The translations under genes were made by a program, and so were the position numbers. 64,000 bases of DNA from positions 4,340,001 through 4,404,000 of the forward strand of contig NZ_CP151087.1 in assembly GCF_038396785.1 (NCBI RefSeq). Direction: 5' to 3'. The stretch is from Sphingobacterium thalpophilum (GTDB lineage: Bacteria; Bacteroidota; Bacteroidia; Sphingobacteriales; Sphingobacteriaceae). Below the pieces are notes generated by a model. It worked only from the letters and a program-made list of their open reading frames with translations, was not told the origin of the DNA and ran no database searches. Of the stretch, positions 9,589 through 18,600 are shown piece after piece (the stretch's first letter is position 1; every line of letters starts with the position of its first letter).

Positions 9589-10398
9589 ATGAAAATCTCT
9601 CTAATAATATCTACTTATAACTGGCCGGAGGCGTTGGCATTATGCTTGGAAAGTGTATTGCTTCAGAAGGTTCTTCCTGATGAAATACTTATCGCTGATG
9701 ACGGATCAGGAAAGGAGACAGAGCGAGTTGTAGCAGAATATAAAAGTAAGTTTAATATTCCTTTTATTCATGTATGGCATGAAGACGAGGGTTTCCAGTT
9801 GGCGAAAATCAGAAATAAAGCTATTGCTAAAGCCTCATCCGACTATATTGTTCAAATTGATGGTGATTTAATTTTGCACCCCTATTTTATCCGGGATCAT
9901 CGGAAATTTGCGAAAAAAGGATCTGTAGTACGTGCCAGCCGTATTTATCTTGATCAGGAATTTTCCGAGAAAAAATTGACTAAGCTTGATACAAAGGTGA
10001 ATAGATTTGATAAGGGGGTCTCGAACCTATTCAGTGCTTTTCGTTTTCAGTTGTTATGGAAATATTTTGAATTTAATTATAAAAATAAGGGCAACGAACG
10101 TTGGGAGATTCATGGGGCCAATATGGCGTATTGGAAAGAAGATGCCATTCGTGTGAATGGCTACAATGAAGACTTTAAAGGCTGGGGACCGGAAGATAAA
10201 GAATTTGTCGCTAGACTCTTAAATATCAATATCAAAAAACGCTTCTTAAAATTCGGCGGCATTGTGTTTCACATCTGGCATGCGATAAATGCAAAAGAGA
10301 ATTTAGGTAACAACAATTGTTTGTTTGCAAAAACAAAAAAGCTAAATTTGACCTATTGTGATAACGGTATTGATAAATACCTGAAATCATCTGATTAG
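9589..10398 (+). CDS. glycosyltransferase family 2 with galactosyltransferase-like C-terminal motif
   Basis: The 269-residue enzyme opens with SLIISTYNWPEALALCLESV, then IADDGS at 35-40, the metal-binding DGD at 91-93, and GWGPED at 198-203. The last motif is typical of the Glyco_transf_7C/galactosyltransferase-like C-terminal domain, where the acidic residues act in catalysis. A basic, lysine-rich C-terminus is consistent with peripheral membrane binding. It is closely similar in length and motif positions to the next gene, which looks like a tandem duplicate. Donor sugar is unknown. Confidence 0.87.
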   Translation: MKISLIISTYNWPEALALCLESVLLQKVLPDEILIADDGSGKETERVVAEYKSKFNIPFIHVWHEDEGFQLAKIRNKAIAKASSDYIVQIDGDLILHPYFIRDHRKFAKKGSVVRASRIYLDQEFSEKKLTKLDTKVNRFDKGVSNLFSAFRFQLLWKYFEFNYKNKGNERWEIHGANMAYWKEDAIRVNGYNEDFKGWGPEDKEFVARLLNINIKKRFLKFGGIVFHIWHAINAKENLGNNNCLFAKTKKLNLTYCDNGIDKYLKSSD

Positions 10399-10422
10399 CA
10401 CTTACGGTTTTATAGCTATTTT

Positions 10423-11232
10423 TTGGAAACTTCGATAATTATTACAACGTATAATAGGCCCGATGCATTGGAATTGGTACTATTGTCTACATTAAATCAA
10501 ACAGTTTTGCCGAGTCAAATTATTGTTGCAGATGACGGCTCTGATGATAGAACAAGACAGCTGGTCCATCGTTATGAGGAGGTTTCTGAAATTCCAATCT
10601 GCCATGTATGGCAGGAGGATTGTGGCTTTCGGGTTGCACGTATTCGAAATCAAGCGCTAGCCCAAGTGAAATCACCCTATGTTATACTCGTTGACGGTGA
10701 CATTCTTATGGCACCAAATTTTATTGAAGACCATCTAAAACTCGCCAAAGTCGGATATTTTATCCAAGGTGGAAGGGTTTTACTGAATCAAGCATTAACA
10801 TCTAAATTGTTAGCCGAGTCGAATCAACTGAAGTATCCGAATATGTTTCAGGCTGGATTCGAATCTGGTCGGTTTGAAAAGAGAATAAGTAGTTTTCGTA
10901 ATCTTCTTTTGGCACGATGGACTGCGAAAAACCTAGCAAATAACAGAAGCAAAGTACGCTCTTGTAATATGTCTTTCTATATGCGCGATGTTCATGCAGT
11001 GAATGGTTTTAATAATCTTTTTGAAGGCTGGGGCCGGGAAGACAGTGAATTTGTGGAACGTTTATTCAACTATGGACTCAAAGGGCAACTACTTAAGTTT
11101 GCTGCAATTGGGTATCACTTATATCATAAAGAGGAGTCTAGAAAAGCACTTCCACAAAACGATCATTTATTAGAAAAGACAAAATTAGAAAAGCTGAAAT
11201 CCTGTGCTGACGGACTTTCTAGTTTCCTATAG
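10423..11232 (+). CDS. glycosyltransferase family 2, paralogue of the preceding gene
   Basis: This protein also has 269 residues, with DDGS and DGD at the same positions (37-40 and 91-93) as its upstream neighbour, and GWGRED at 202-207. The likely start is TTG at 10423, placing the SIIITTYNRPDALEL strand at the expected distance from the N-terminus; no in-frame ATG is suitable. The pair probably arose by tandem duplication and then diverged, perhaps adding similar sugars in successive steps. The gap to the previous gene is 24 bases. Confidence 0.85.
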   Translation: METSIIITTYNRPDALELVLLSTLNQTVLPSQIIVADDGSDDRTRQLVHRYEEVSEIPICHVWQEDCGFRVARIRNQALAQVKSPYVILVDGDILMAPNFIEDHLKLAKVGYFIQGGRVLLNQALTSKLLAESNQLKYPNMFQAGFESGRFEKRISSFRNLLLARWTAKNLANNRSKVRSCNMSFYMRDVHAVNGFNNLFEGWGREDSEFVERLFNYGLKGQLLKFAAIGYHLYHKEESRKALPQNDHLLEKTKLEKLKSCADGLSSFL

Positions 11233-11244
11233 TTATTAATTATC

Positions 11245-11913
11245 ATGGGAATTCCAAAAAATATATTTCAAACATTTAAGGATAATAAGATTCCTTGGCT
11301 TACGAAACTCTATATTCGCTCGTTTTTGAAAAAGAACAAGGATTATTCGTATGAGTTCTATGATGATCAAAGGGTGAGTGACTTCTTTGCTGAACATTTT
11401 GATGAGCGTATTAATAAAGCCTATCATCGTCTTCAGATAGGGGCCGCTAAAGCAGATTTCTTTCGCTATGCTGTTTTGTATATATATGGAGGCATTTATA
11501 TAGATTTAGATAGTGATTTGTTAGTTTCTATCGATAAATATCTAAATAAGGATGACGTTGCGGTAATAACGCATGAGAATAATAGGAGCCTATATGCACA
11601 ATGGGCACTGATCTTTGATAAGGGACATCCTTTTTTAAAAAGAACGATGGAACTGATTGTGGATAATATTGAACAGAATCGATTTCCACACGATGTGCAT
11701 GCGATGACAGGACCAACAGTTTATACATTAGCGATTAATGAGGTTCTGAAAGAAAATCCGAGTGTGGCGTATCGCTGCATTGAAGATGATTATAAGGGAT
11801 TACTGAAATTTAAGTATAAATTAGGCAAACTTATGATTTATAAAGACAAGTCTAACCATTGGAAGAAACTGCAACTGCGTATTCCTGTTGTAAAGCCTGA
11901 TAAGGACTTTTAG
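11245..11913 (+). CDS. DXD-type glycosyltransferase (Gly_transf_sug, GT32-like)
   Basis: The 222-residue product begins GIPKNIFQTFKDNKIPW, a common opening of OCH1/GT32-like enzymes. It contains the sugar-binding core AAKADFFRYAVLYIYGG followed by IYIDLDSD, with the DXD metal site at residues 87-89. TGPTVYT near residue 150 fits the family too. Bacterial members build capsule and LPS side chains. It lies 12 bases after the second GT2 gene and should be in the same transcript. Confidence 0.85.
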   Translation: MGIPKNIFQTFKDNKIPWLTKLYIRSFLKKNKDYSYEFYDDQRVSDFFAEHFDERINKAYHRLQIGAAKADFFRYAVLYIYGGIYIDLDSDLLVSIDKYLNKDDVAVITHENNRSLYAQWALIFDKGHPFLKRTMELIVDNIEQNRFPHDVHAMTGPTVYTLAINEVLKENPSVAYRCIEDDYKGLLKFKYKLGKLMIYKDKSNHWKKLQLRIPVVKPDKDF

Positions 11914-11974
11914 GTTTGTTTATTTTAAGGGAGAGTTATTTTTACTTATTTTTGAGGAAAAGCATTGCACATCG

Positions 11975-12931
11975 ATGAATTTCAAAAGAATCTTTTTGCG
12001 AAATAAGAATAATAAGATTTACTATTATATTAAAGCAATTCTTAGAGAGCTAGTTCCTGGAAGCCTTTCGCAAGCCCAACTGAAAAAGCATTTAAATAGC
12101 GCATATTATCGCAAAAATGCTACATATATTGATGATAGGGTAAATTATTACAATAAGTTGGAAAGGCTTGAGCCGTTAGATCAGGACGCAATTGAAATAG
12201 GGAAATATCGAGTGCCAGAACGCATACGCGTTTATTATTTCGACAGTAAGGAGTATTTACGTTTTTTTAACCCCCAATTGCGATTCAGTATTTTGCCCGG
12301 TGATATCATTCATGTTCCCTTACATCCGACTTTACTAAAGAGCCGACCTATTCATGGCAATAACAGCAATGCAGTAGTCTTAAATTTGGATAAGGCAAGA
12401 CATTTTAATTTTCTTCATGACGATGTGTCTTTTGATAAAAAAATAGATATGTTGGTCGGAAGGAGTGGTTTTGGACAGGTTCATCGTAATAGATTCTACC
12501 AATTGTATCATGATCATCCATTGTGTAATATCAAAAAGGCAAATAGATCTTCCGATAAGGATTATTTATCCATCGCAGAGCACCTTGAATATAAATTTAT
12601 TTTGGCGCTTGAGGGAAATGATGTTGCGACAAACTTGAAGTGGATTATGTCCTCTAATTCTATTGCGGTGATGCCTATGCCTAAATATGAGACTTGGTTT
12701 ATGGAGGGACGCCTAATTCCAGATTTTCATTTTATTTGTATTAAAGATGATTATTCTGATTTGGAAGAAAAATTACGCTATTTTATGGCAGATGATAATG
12801 CGGCTAAGGTGATTGTAAAAAATGCGCATGAATATATTGCGCAGTTTAAAAATAAAAAAATAGAGGATTTAATCGCATTAAAAGTCTTAGATAAATACTT
12901 TACGCATACTATTCAGCCTAAATTACAATAA
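11975..12931 (+). CDS. glycosyltransferase family 90 (CAP10/LpsA-like)
   Basis: The 318-residue protein matches the GT90 family in its last third: KFILALEGNDVATNLKWIM, then MPMPKYETWFMEGRLIPDFH, then IKDDYSDLEEKLRYFM. GT90 includes fungal CAP10 and bacterial LPS-modifying transferases, many using UDP-xylose or UDP-glucose. The N-terminal 60 residues are basic and poorly conserved. It is the last plus-strand gene of the block; its stop codon overlaps the end of the convergent GT4 gene by 9 bases, with no terminator hairpin between them. Confidence 0.85.
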   Translation: MNFKRIFLRNKNNKIYYYIKAILRELVPGSLSQAQLKKHLNSAYYRKNATYIDDRVNYYNKLERLEPLDQDAIEIGKYRVPERIRVYYFDSKEYLRFFNPQLRFSILPGDIIHVPLHPTLLKSRPIHGNNSNAVVLNLDKARHFNFLHDDVSFDKKIDMLVGRSGFGQVHRNRFYQLYHDHPLCNIKKANRSSDKDYLSIAEHLEYKFILALEGNDVATNLKWIMSSNSIAVMPMPKYETWFMEGRLIPDFHFICIKDDYSDLEEKLRYFMADDNAAKVIVKNAHEYIAQFKNKKIEDLIALKVLDKYFTHTIQPKLQ

Positions 12932-14041
12932 GGACTTATAACAGTTTAATAGTTCTGATGCAATTTTTTCATCATTAAATTTTTGAGCATAGAGACGTCC
13001 CTGCGCAATCATGCTGGCGCCGGTTTGGGAATCGCCGAGAATACCTTTGATCGCTAGATTTATTTCGTCGACATTTGAAGGATCGATATAACAAGACGAT
13101 GGTCCACCAGCTTCCGGAAATACACCCGAATTGGTTGTAATGACAGGGGTGCCAGCATATAAGGCTTCAATGATAGGAATACCAAAGCCTTCAAAGATAG
13201 AGGGGTATATAAAAATTGATGCCATCGAATAAATGGTCGATAGTTCTTCAATAGTGAAACCCTGTTTTATAATGACTTTGCTCTCCAATTTATTGGCTAC
13301 GATATATTTGTTAATTTCCTCAAGATAGGGGGTTTTCTTACCAATTATTAATAATGGGATATCGATATCCTGAATAGCCTTTACAATTTGTAAAACATTT
13401 TTTCGTTTTTCAATTGAACCCACATTTAATAGGAAGTCTTTGGGTAAATTATATTTTAACCTTAATTTTTCCTGCTCTTCGGCGCTTTTTGGGACCTTGA
13501 AAGCCGGATGACAACCCTGATAAATGACCTCAATCTTATGTTCGGGAATTGCGTAATAATCGATGATATCCGATTTAGTCTGTTCACTAATTGCAATAAT
13601 TTTATCAGCGTGATTAACAGCTAATTGAAATTTCTTGTTGTATATCCAACGATCTATTGGTTTATAGAGTTCGGGATAGCGTAAGAAGATTAAATCATGT
13701 ATCGTGACAACGGATTTAATTCCACGGGCTTTTAAACCCCTTGGTATTTCTCCTGTAAGGCCATGAAAGAGTTCTACGCCATCGTTAAGTAGGTCAGATG
13801 CTATTCCGAAGCTTCGCCAAAGTGCGGGAAAAGCACGGTTAAATGTAGTTTTGGGTAGACGAATTTTTTCTTCAATAAGTGCCTTCTTCGAAAGATCATT
13901 ATTACCCAATCTTGGCGTATATTTCAAATAAGTATGCTCAGGATAGTATTGCTCCAGAATACGGATGAGATCTCTACTATAATTACCTAAGCCTGTCCGA
14001 TTGAGAAAATATCGTTTAGCATCGAATCCAATTGTTATCAT
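12923..14041 (-). CDS. glycosyltransferase family 4
   Basis: With the ATG at 14041 the product has 372 residues and starts MITIGFDAKRYFLNRTGLG, the usual N-terminus of this GT4 subgroup (a glycine-rich acceptor-domain loop). An in-frame ATG at 14080 would overlap the upstream gene and adds an atypical Lys/Thr-rich extension, so it was not chosen. Donor-domain motifs are LLNVGSIEKRKNVLQIVKAI and the E-x7-E region PSIFEGFGIPIIEALYAG. It is the last gene of the minus-strand LPS block, 13 bases after the previous GT4 gene. Confidence 0.87.
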   Translation of the reverse strand: MITIGFDAKRYFLNRTGLGNYSRDLIRILEQYYPEHTYLKYTPRLGNNDLSKKALIEEKIRLPKTTFNRAFPALWRSFGIASDLLNDGVELFHGLTGEIPRGLKARGIKSVVTIHDLIFLRYPELYKPIDRWIYNKKFQLAVNHADKIIAISEQTKSDIIDYYAIPEHKIEVIYQGCHPAFKVPKSAEEQEKLRLKYNLPKDFLLNVGSIEKRKNVLQIVKAIQDIDIPLLIIGKKTPYLEEINKYIVANKLESKVIIKQGFTIEELSTIYSMASIFIYPSIFEGFGIPIIEALYAGTPVITTNSGVFPEAGGPSSCYIDPSNVDEINLAIKGILGDSQTGASMIAQGRLYAQKFNDEKIASELLNCYKSLL

Positions 14042-14054
14042 GCCTGACTTGGTT

Positions 14055-15269
14055 TTAGTTTTCTTTAAAAATGTTTTCAAATTTACTTAATACCAAATCC
14101 CAATTATAATATTTAGAAACATATTCTTTCGCTTTTGCCTCAATGATGTTCTTATCTGTATTTGGATCTTGCAAATATGTAATAATTGAACTTAAGGAGT
14201 TGAAGGAATCATAACAGAAAACAGCTCCACTTTTGCGTTCATGCTCGACCATAACATCACACTTTTTGTTACCAATGACCGGTTTACCCAAGTGGAGCGC
14301 TTCTAATGTCAATAGTGATAAGCTTTCGGCGAGTGAGGGATTAATAATGGCAAAGCTTTGTTGCATTAGCGCTTTTTTTTCTTCCTCGCTTACAAAACCA
14401 GTATAGATGATATCGGGATCTTGCTCAACATTCATGGTATTTTCTCCTGTAAGTACAAGTTGCAAGTCGATCTGTTTTTCTGATTTTAATTTCAGAAAAT
14501 AGGCCATAAAATTGTTGATTTTGACTGGCGTAATGCGGCCACAATAAAGTAAGTATGGTGATTTGATCTGATATTTGGCACTGATCGTTGTTGCTGCCGG
14601 TAAATCATCTATTTGATTGACTCCTATGCCAACAATTGTATTTTTTGCAAGCGAATTTCTGAAAATTTCTAAACACATTTCTTTTTCACTTTCCGTGTTA
14701 AAGGCAATATGATTAACTTTTGAAAATAAAAGTGTGTTGATGCTTCTAAATAACATACTCTCCATATGTGCAGTGGGTATCAGAATAGACTTCTGTGGTA
14801 CAAGAAGTGATCCCAATATGGTTAGTGGGTTTTCGTAAGTAAAGAAAATGAATTTGTCGAAATCGTGTTGAAATTCCCTAATATAGTTGAGTAATGAAGA
14901 CGAATAAAATGGATGTCCTTTTAAATATTTTGATTCGTCATCAACTTTGAATTTCCAAATAGGGAATAAGGTAAAAACAGGCTTTGCTAATCCCCAGCGA
15001 TAGATCAATCGGCGTATTTTCCGGGCGATTTTACTTTTCTTTTCGGAAGATGAATTTTTATCGGTCACAAATCTCCTCACAGATATTCCCCGTATAATTT
15101 CTAGGCCCGGAGTGAAATCTTCCTCTGGTTTATTTAAAAACTTGATATTGGTGGTTAATACAGTCACGTCATGTTTTGCTGATAATCGTTCAGCTAGCAT
15201 TCTACAATGGAATTCGGCTCCACCGGTGATATCCAATCCGTATCGAATGGTTATTAACCCTATCTTCAT
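14055..15269 (-). CDS. glycosyltransferase family 4
   Basis: The 404-residue product starts KIGLITIRYGLDITGGAEFH, a typical GT4 acceptor-domain opening with the GGAE loop. The donor domain has YLLYCGRITPVKINNFM and PSLAESLSLLTLEALHLG, where glutamates of the E-x7-E motif bind the nucleotide sugar. Its start overlaps the stop of the GT9 gene by 4 bases, indicating coupled translation. It probably adds one sugar to the LPS core or O-chain; the specific linkage cannot be told. Confidence 0.87.
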   Translation of the reverse strand: MKIGLITIRYGLDITGGAEFHCRMLAERLSAKHDVTVLTTNIKFLNKPEEDFTPGLEIIRGISVRRFVTDKNSSSEKKSKIARKIRRLIYRWGLAKPVFTLFPIWKFKVDDESKYLKGHPFYSSSLLNYIREFQHDFDKFIFFTYENPLTILGSLLVPQKSILIPTAHMESMLFRSINTLLFSKVNHIAFNTESEKEMCLEIFRNSLAKNTIVGIGVNQIDDLPAATTISAKYQIKSPYLLYCGRITPVKINNFMAYFLKLKSEKQIDLQLVLTGENTMNVEQDPDIIYTGFVSEEEKKALMQQSFAIINPSLAESLSLLTLEALHLGKPVIGNKKCDVMVEHERKSGAVFCYDSFNSLSSIITYLQDPNTDKNIIEAKAKEYVSKYYNWDLVLSKFENIFKEN

Positions 15270-16291
15270 CCTATTGCTCTTATTTTTTCAATCACCATTT
15301 CCGGTGTAATTAAATCAATTGCTTCTATCCCATCACAATCACAGGGCTTGTTGCCATACACTGAACTTGGTCTATTGGGGTGCTCAACTTGGATGCAGTC
15401 TGTTTGCTGCTGCCCATAACCTGTGAATCCAGCATAAGGATGCGTTGCTCCCCACAAAGAAAGACACCTTACGCCCATTAACGATGCCATATGAAGTCCG
15501 GAAGAGTCCATACTGATCATGAGATCTAGGTTCGAAATCAAATCCAGCTCCTCCCGCAGCGAAAACTTGCCTATCGTATTATAGGTGTTCGGAAATCGCT
15601 CTGTCCAGTTTTGGGCAACTTGGAATTCTTGTTCACCACCGCCAAATAACAAAACGTCATAGCCATTATGCGTGAGATCGTCTATCACGTTTTCCATCTT
15701 GGTTTGAGGAAAAATCTTATAACGATGTTGCGCAAATGGAGAAATGCCAATTTTCTTCCGGTCGAAATTTGCAAACATACTAAATGCAGCTTTGGGGACA
15801 TCTTGCAAATTAGAAACCAATTTTTTGCTGAGCTCAAATTTGAACCCTAATGCACGAAAGACATCTGCATAGCGCTCCACCGTTAGCTTTAAAGGAACCT
15901 TAATTTTGTTGTTTTCTCGGCTTAAAGCTTTTTTTTCTTCCCGCCCTTTGTCAAGCTGCTTTACTTTTACGCCCGATAAGGAAAATAATAGATCAACTAT
16001 ACGCGAACGCAAATTGAAATGTAAGTCGGCAATAGCATCTGCGCCGTACTGTGCTAGCTCTTTCTTTAGCCTGACCAAACCAAATAAACCTTTATGAATT
16101 GTTTTGGGCTCAATGGCGTGAAACCGTATGTTTTTTATTCCATCAAAAAATGGGGCAAAGAATTGCCTGCTGACCATAATAATTTCTACATCAGGGTACT
16201 GAATGCAGAATTCTTTCAATACGGAGGCAACCATGGCAACATCGCCCATAGCTGAAAATCGGGTTACTATGATCCGTTGCGGTAAGGACAT
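15266..16291 (-). CDS. glycosyltransferase family 9 (ADP-heptose:LPS heptosyltransferase-like)
   Basis: The 341-residue product begins RIIVTRFSAMGDVAMVASVL, the GT9 opening in which the GD pair lies near the acceptor site. The donor-site region NLDLMISMDSSGLHMASLMG, followed by LSLWGATHP, is diagnostic for RfaF/WaaC-like enzymes that transfer L-glycero-D-manno-heptose to inner-core LPS. A cysteine-containing segment (KPCDCDG) near residue 318 is common in Bacteroidota members. It sits 3 bases after the DUF4254 gene, a frequent neighbour of heptosyltransferases in this phylum. Confidence 0.9.
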   Translation of the reverse strand: MSLPQRIIVTRFSAMGDVAMVASVLKEFCIQYPDVEIIMVSRQFFAPFFDGIKNIRFHAIEPKTIHKGLFGLVRLKKELAQYGADAIADLHFNLRSRIVDLLFSLSGVKVKQLDKGREEKKALSRENNKIKVPLKLTVERYADVFRALGFKFELSKKLVSNLQDVPKAAFSMFANFDRKKIGISPFAQHRYKIFPQTKMENVIDDLTHNGYDVLLFGGGEQEFQVAQNWTERFPNTYNTIGKFSLREELDLISNLDLMISMDSSGLHMASLMGVRCLSLWGATHPYAGFTGYGQQQTDCIQVEHPNRPSSVYGNKPCDCDGIEAIDLITPEMVIEKIRAIG

Positions 16292-16294
16292 GTT

Positions 16295-16900
16295 TTATTT
16301 TCCTGAAGAATATAGGACAGGGTTCAATGAAGGGTCGTTATACATTTTCATCTGTTTATAAACCTTCATGTATTTGTCGCCAGATGCGATTGCGGTCATC
16401 AATTCATCAATACTTTGGGACAAATCTTTCCTTTGTTCCAATAAAACGTTCAGTTTTTCTTGGCAGGAGATGATATGTGCTTCGGAAGCATCTGTGCGCA
16501 ATGTTTCCTGCTCCATGTGGTAGATTTTTAACGCCAGAATGGAAAGCCTATCAATAGCCCATGCCGGACTTTCAGTATTGATTGTTGCTGTAGGACTCGC
16601 CTGTATATCTTGAAATTTTTGTAGAAAATAACTATCAATATACTCTACGGTATCTGTGCGGTACTGATTGGATTCATCAATACGTCTTTTCCAATATAAG
16701 CCTTCTTTAGGGTCAATAGCTGGATTACGTACAACATCTTCCATATGCCATTGCACCGTGTCGATCCAGCATTTTAAATAGAGGAGATGTTCCAAGGACT
16801 GTTTGTCATACGGATTTTGGATTGGATGATCAATCTGGTCGTATACGTGGTAATCCTGGATAGCACGCTGAAAAATTGGATTTGCTATTGCACTAATCAT
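16295..16900 (-). CDS. DUF4254 domain protein, LPS-cluster associated
   Basis: The 201-residue protein matches DUF4254 over its length, notably DKQSLEHLLYLKCWIDTVQWHMED and RRIDESNQYRTDTVEYIDSYF. It is predicted to be all-helical and soluble, with no signal peptide. Function is unknown; in Bacteroidota it usually accompanies LPS heptosyltransferases, as here, so a role in LPS core assembly is an inference. It is the first gene of a four-gene operon. A -7 element lies only 4 bases upstream of the ATG, so the transcript may be leaderless. Confidence 0.85.
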   Translation of the reverse strand: MISAIANPIFQRAIQDYHVYDQIDHPIQNPYDKQSLEHLLYLKCWIDTVQWHMEDVVRNPAIDPKEGLYWKRRIDESNQYRTDTVEYIDSYFLQKFQDIQASPTATINTESPAWAIDRLSILALKIYHMEQETLRTDASEAHIISCQEKLNVLLEQRKDLSQSIDELMTAIASGDKYMKVYKQMKMYNDPSLNPVLYSSGK

Positions 16901-16904
16901 GGTA

Positions 16905-16935
16905 CAAACTTAGATAAATTGCTTTTTATATGCAA
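16905..16935 (-). promoter_or_regulatory. promoter of the DUF4254-GT9-GT4-GT4 operon, possibly leaderless
   Basis: On the minus strand, TTG (16935-16933), 20 bases, then TAAGTTTG (16912-16905) fits the Bacteroidota consensus. The expected start of transcription, 4-6 bases further on, coincides with the A of the ATG at 16900. Confidence 0.6.
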
Positions 16936-17109
16936 TTTAATTGCGCTTTACATAAAAAACAATTTATCGGTCTCTCCTCAACCATAGATAATACTTTTAT
17001 TGAGGAAATATAAAATATATTATGGAGTTATTCTTACTATTCAACCGAGACATTGCGTGGTTGAACAGGACGATAAATTTATTTAACATGCAAGGAGTTT
17101 CTCTGTTTT

Positions 17110-18594
17110 CTAGAATGTCGAAAGCAATAAATCAGGAAAGATACCTAAGATCAACACGGCTACGGTACATAGGATTCCAATACATAGGAGTATTATATTG
17201 AATTTAACTGCTGTAGATCCCGTATTATCCCTTAAAAACGCATTCAGCGGTATTTTAAAATAATAAAATAGGGAGATAACTGATGTCAACGCACCGACAA
17301 TAAGCAATACCAATAAACCGAAGGATTGGAAGTTTTGGTATTGTTCGAACACTTTGGAAAAGACCAAAAGTTTTCCAACAAAACCTGCAGTAGGGGGTAG
17401 CCCCACCAAAGCGATTAAAACAATTGAAAACGAGGTGAACAGCAGTGGGGACTGCTTTCCTAAGCCGCGATACGATTCAATTGAAGTATTTCCTAAACTA
17501 GCTTCCAGAGCATCAATAAAGATGAATACCGCAATATTCATCAAAGCATATATGGAAAGATAAAATAACAGCACGTTGGATTCATTATTCTGATAAACCA
17601 ATACAGCCATAAGGAGTATGCCGGTATGTCCAATAGAAGAATAGGCCATCATCCTTTTGGCGTCCTGTTGACGTAAAGCGGCTAAGTTACCGATCAACAT
17701 CGTTGCTACGGCGATCGCAATAATCACATAAGTCAAGAAATCACTAAAATAAAAGGACACGTTAAGCCAGGCTGAAAGTATCTTGGATAATAGCACAACA
17801 ACAGCAATTTTGGGTACTGTAGCGAGATAGGTTGTAATCACTGTAGGTGCACCTTGATAAACATCCGGGCTCCAGACGTGAAAGGGGAAAAAGCTCAGCT
17901 TAAAACCAATACCCGTCAACAAAAATAATAAAGCAATGCTGATCATGATATGAGGGGCTTCCATTAATCCAGCAATATGACTTGGAGCATCAAAATTCAA
18001 GTTTCCCGTGAAACCGTATAATAAAGACAAACCATAGAGCATAACCGCAGCACAGATGGATCCGAACAGTACATATTTTAAAGCAGCTTCCGATTGAACT
18101 TTTGTTGAAGAGAAATAGCCAACCATAATATAGGAGCTGATCGAAACTGTCTCCACTGCAATAAAGATCATCAACCAGTTACTCGACATAGTCAATAGAT
18201 TCAGACCCAATGTTGCTGTCAATAGTACCGCATAGAGATCACCTAAGGGGCGGCCATGCGCTTGATGGCGTTGTTGAATGAATATGCAAATAAGGATTGT
18301 TGATAACAGGATAATCAGTCGTGCCGAAGTAGCGAAAGCGTCAACCTGGATCATATCAAAAAAGCCAGCCATCTCTACCTTACTGAGTCCCTGGCCCAAA
18401 AGGTAACAGCCACTGAACAATAGTCCGATGATAGTAATGACAAAAGAAGTATTCTTCCAGTGTTTGTCAGCAAAAAGACTAGCTAGAATGGTTCCAATAA
18501 AAGTGATGATCAGTATCAGTTCGGGTTTAAAATATGGGATACTGACGATAATCTGATCGATGAAAGAACTGATATATGGACTGAATGTGAGCAT
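17110..18594 (-). CDS. nuoN: NADH-quinone oxidoreductase subunit N
   Basis: The 494-residue membrane protein is one of three antiporter-like proton-pumping subunits of complex I. About 14 hydrophobic helices are visible. Family motifs include SSNWLMIFIAVETVSISSYI, then FHVWSPDVYQGAPT, then QQDAKRMMAYSSIGHTGILL. It lies 6 bases after nuoM and ends the nuoHIJKLMN operon. No clear terminator follows before the LPS operon promoter; two weak hairpins (about 16977-17007 and 17040-17066) lack U-tracts. Confidence 0.96.
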   Translation of the reverse strand: MLTFSPYISSFIDQIIVSIPYFKPELILIITFIGTILASLFADKHWKNTSFVITIIGLLFSGCYLLGQGLSKVEMAGFFDMIQVDAFATSARLIILLSTILICIFIQQRHQAHGRPLGDLYAVLLTATLGLNLLTMSSNWLMIFIAVETVSISSYIMVGYFSSTKVQSEAALKYVLFGSICAAVMLYGLSLLYGFTGNLNFDAPSHIAGLMEAPHIMISIALLFLLTGIGFKLSFFPFHVWSPDVYQGAPTVITTYLATVPKIAVVVLLSKILSAWLNVSFYFSDFLTYVIIAIAVATMLIGNLAALRQQDAKRMMAYSSIGHTGILLMAVLVYQNNESNVLLFYLSIYALMNIAVFIFIDALEASLGNTSIESYRGLGKQSPLLFTSFSIVLIALVGLPPTAGFVGKLLVFSKVFEQYQNFQSFGLLVLLIVGALTSVISLFYYFKIPLNAFLRDNTGSTAVKFNIILLCIGILCTVAVLILGIFPDLLLSTF

Positions 18595-18600
18595 GCCAGA

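Noticed and set aside
16977-17066. Two short hairpins between nuoN and the DUF4254 promoter
   Set aside because: Stems of 7 bp with long loops and no U-tract; not enough to call a terminator or regulatory RNA.
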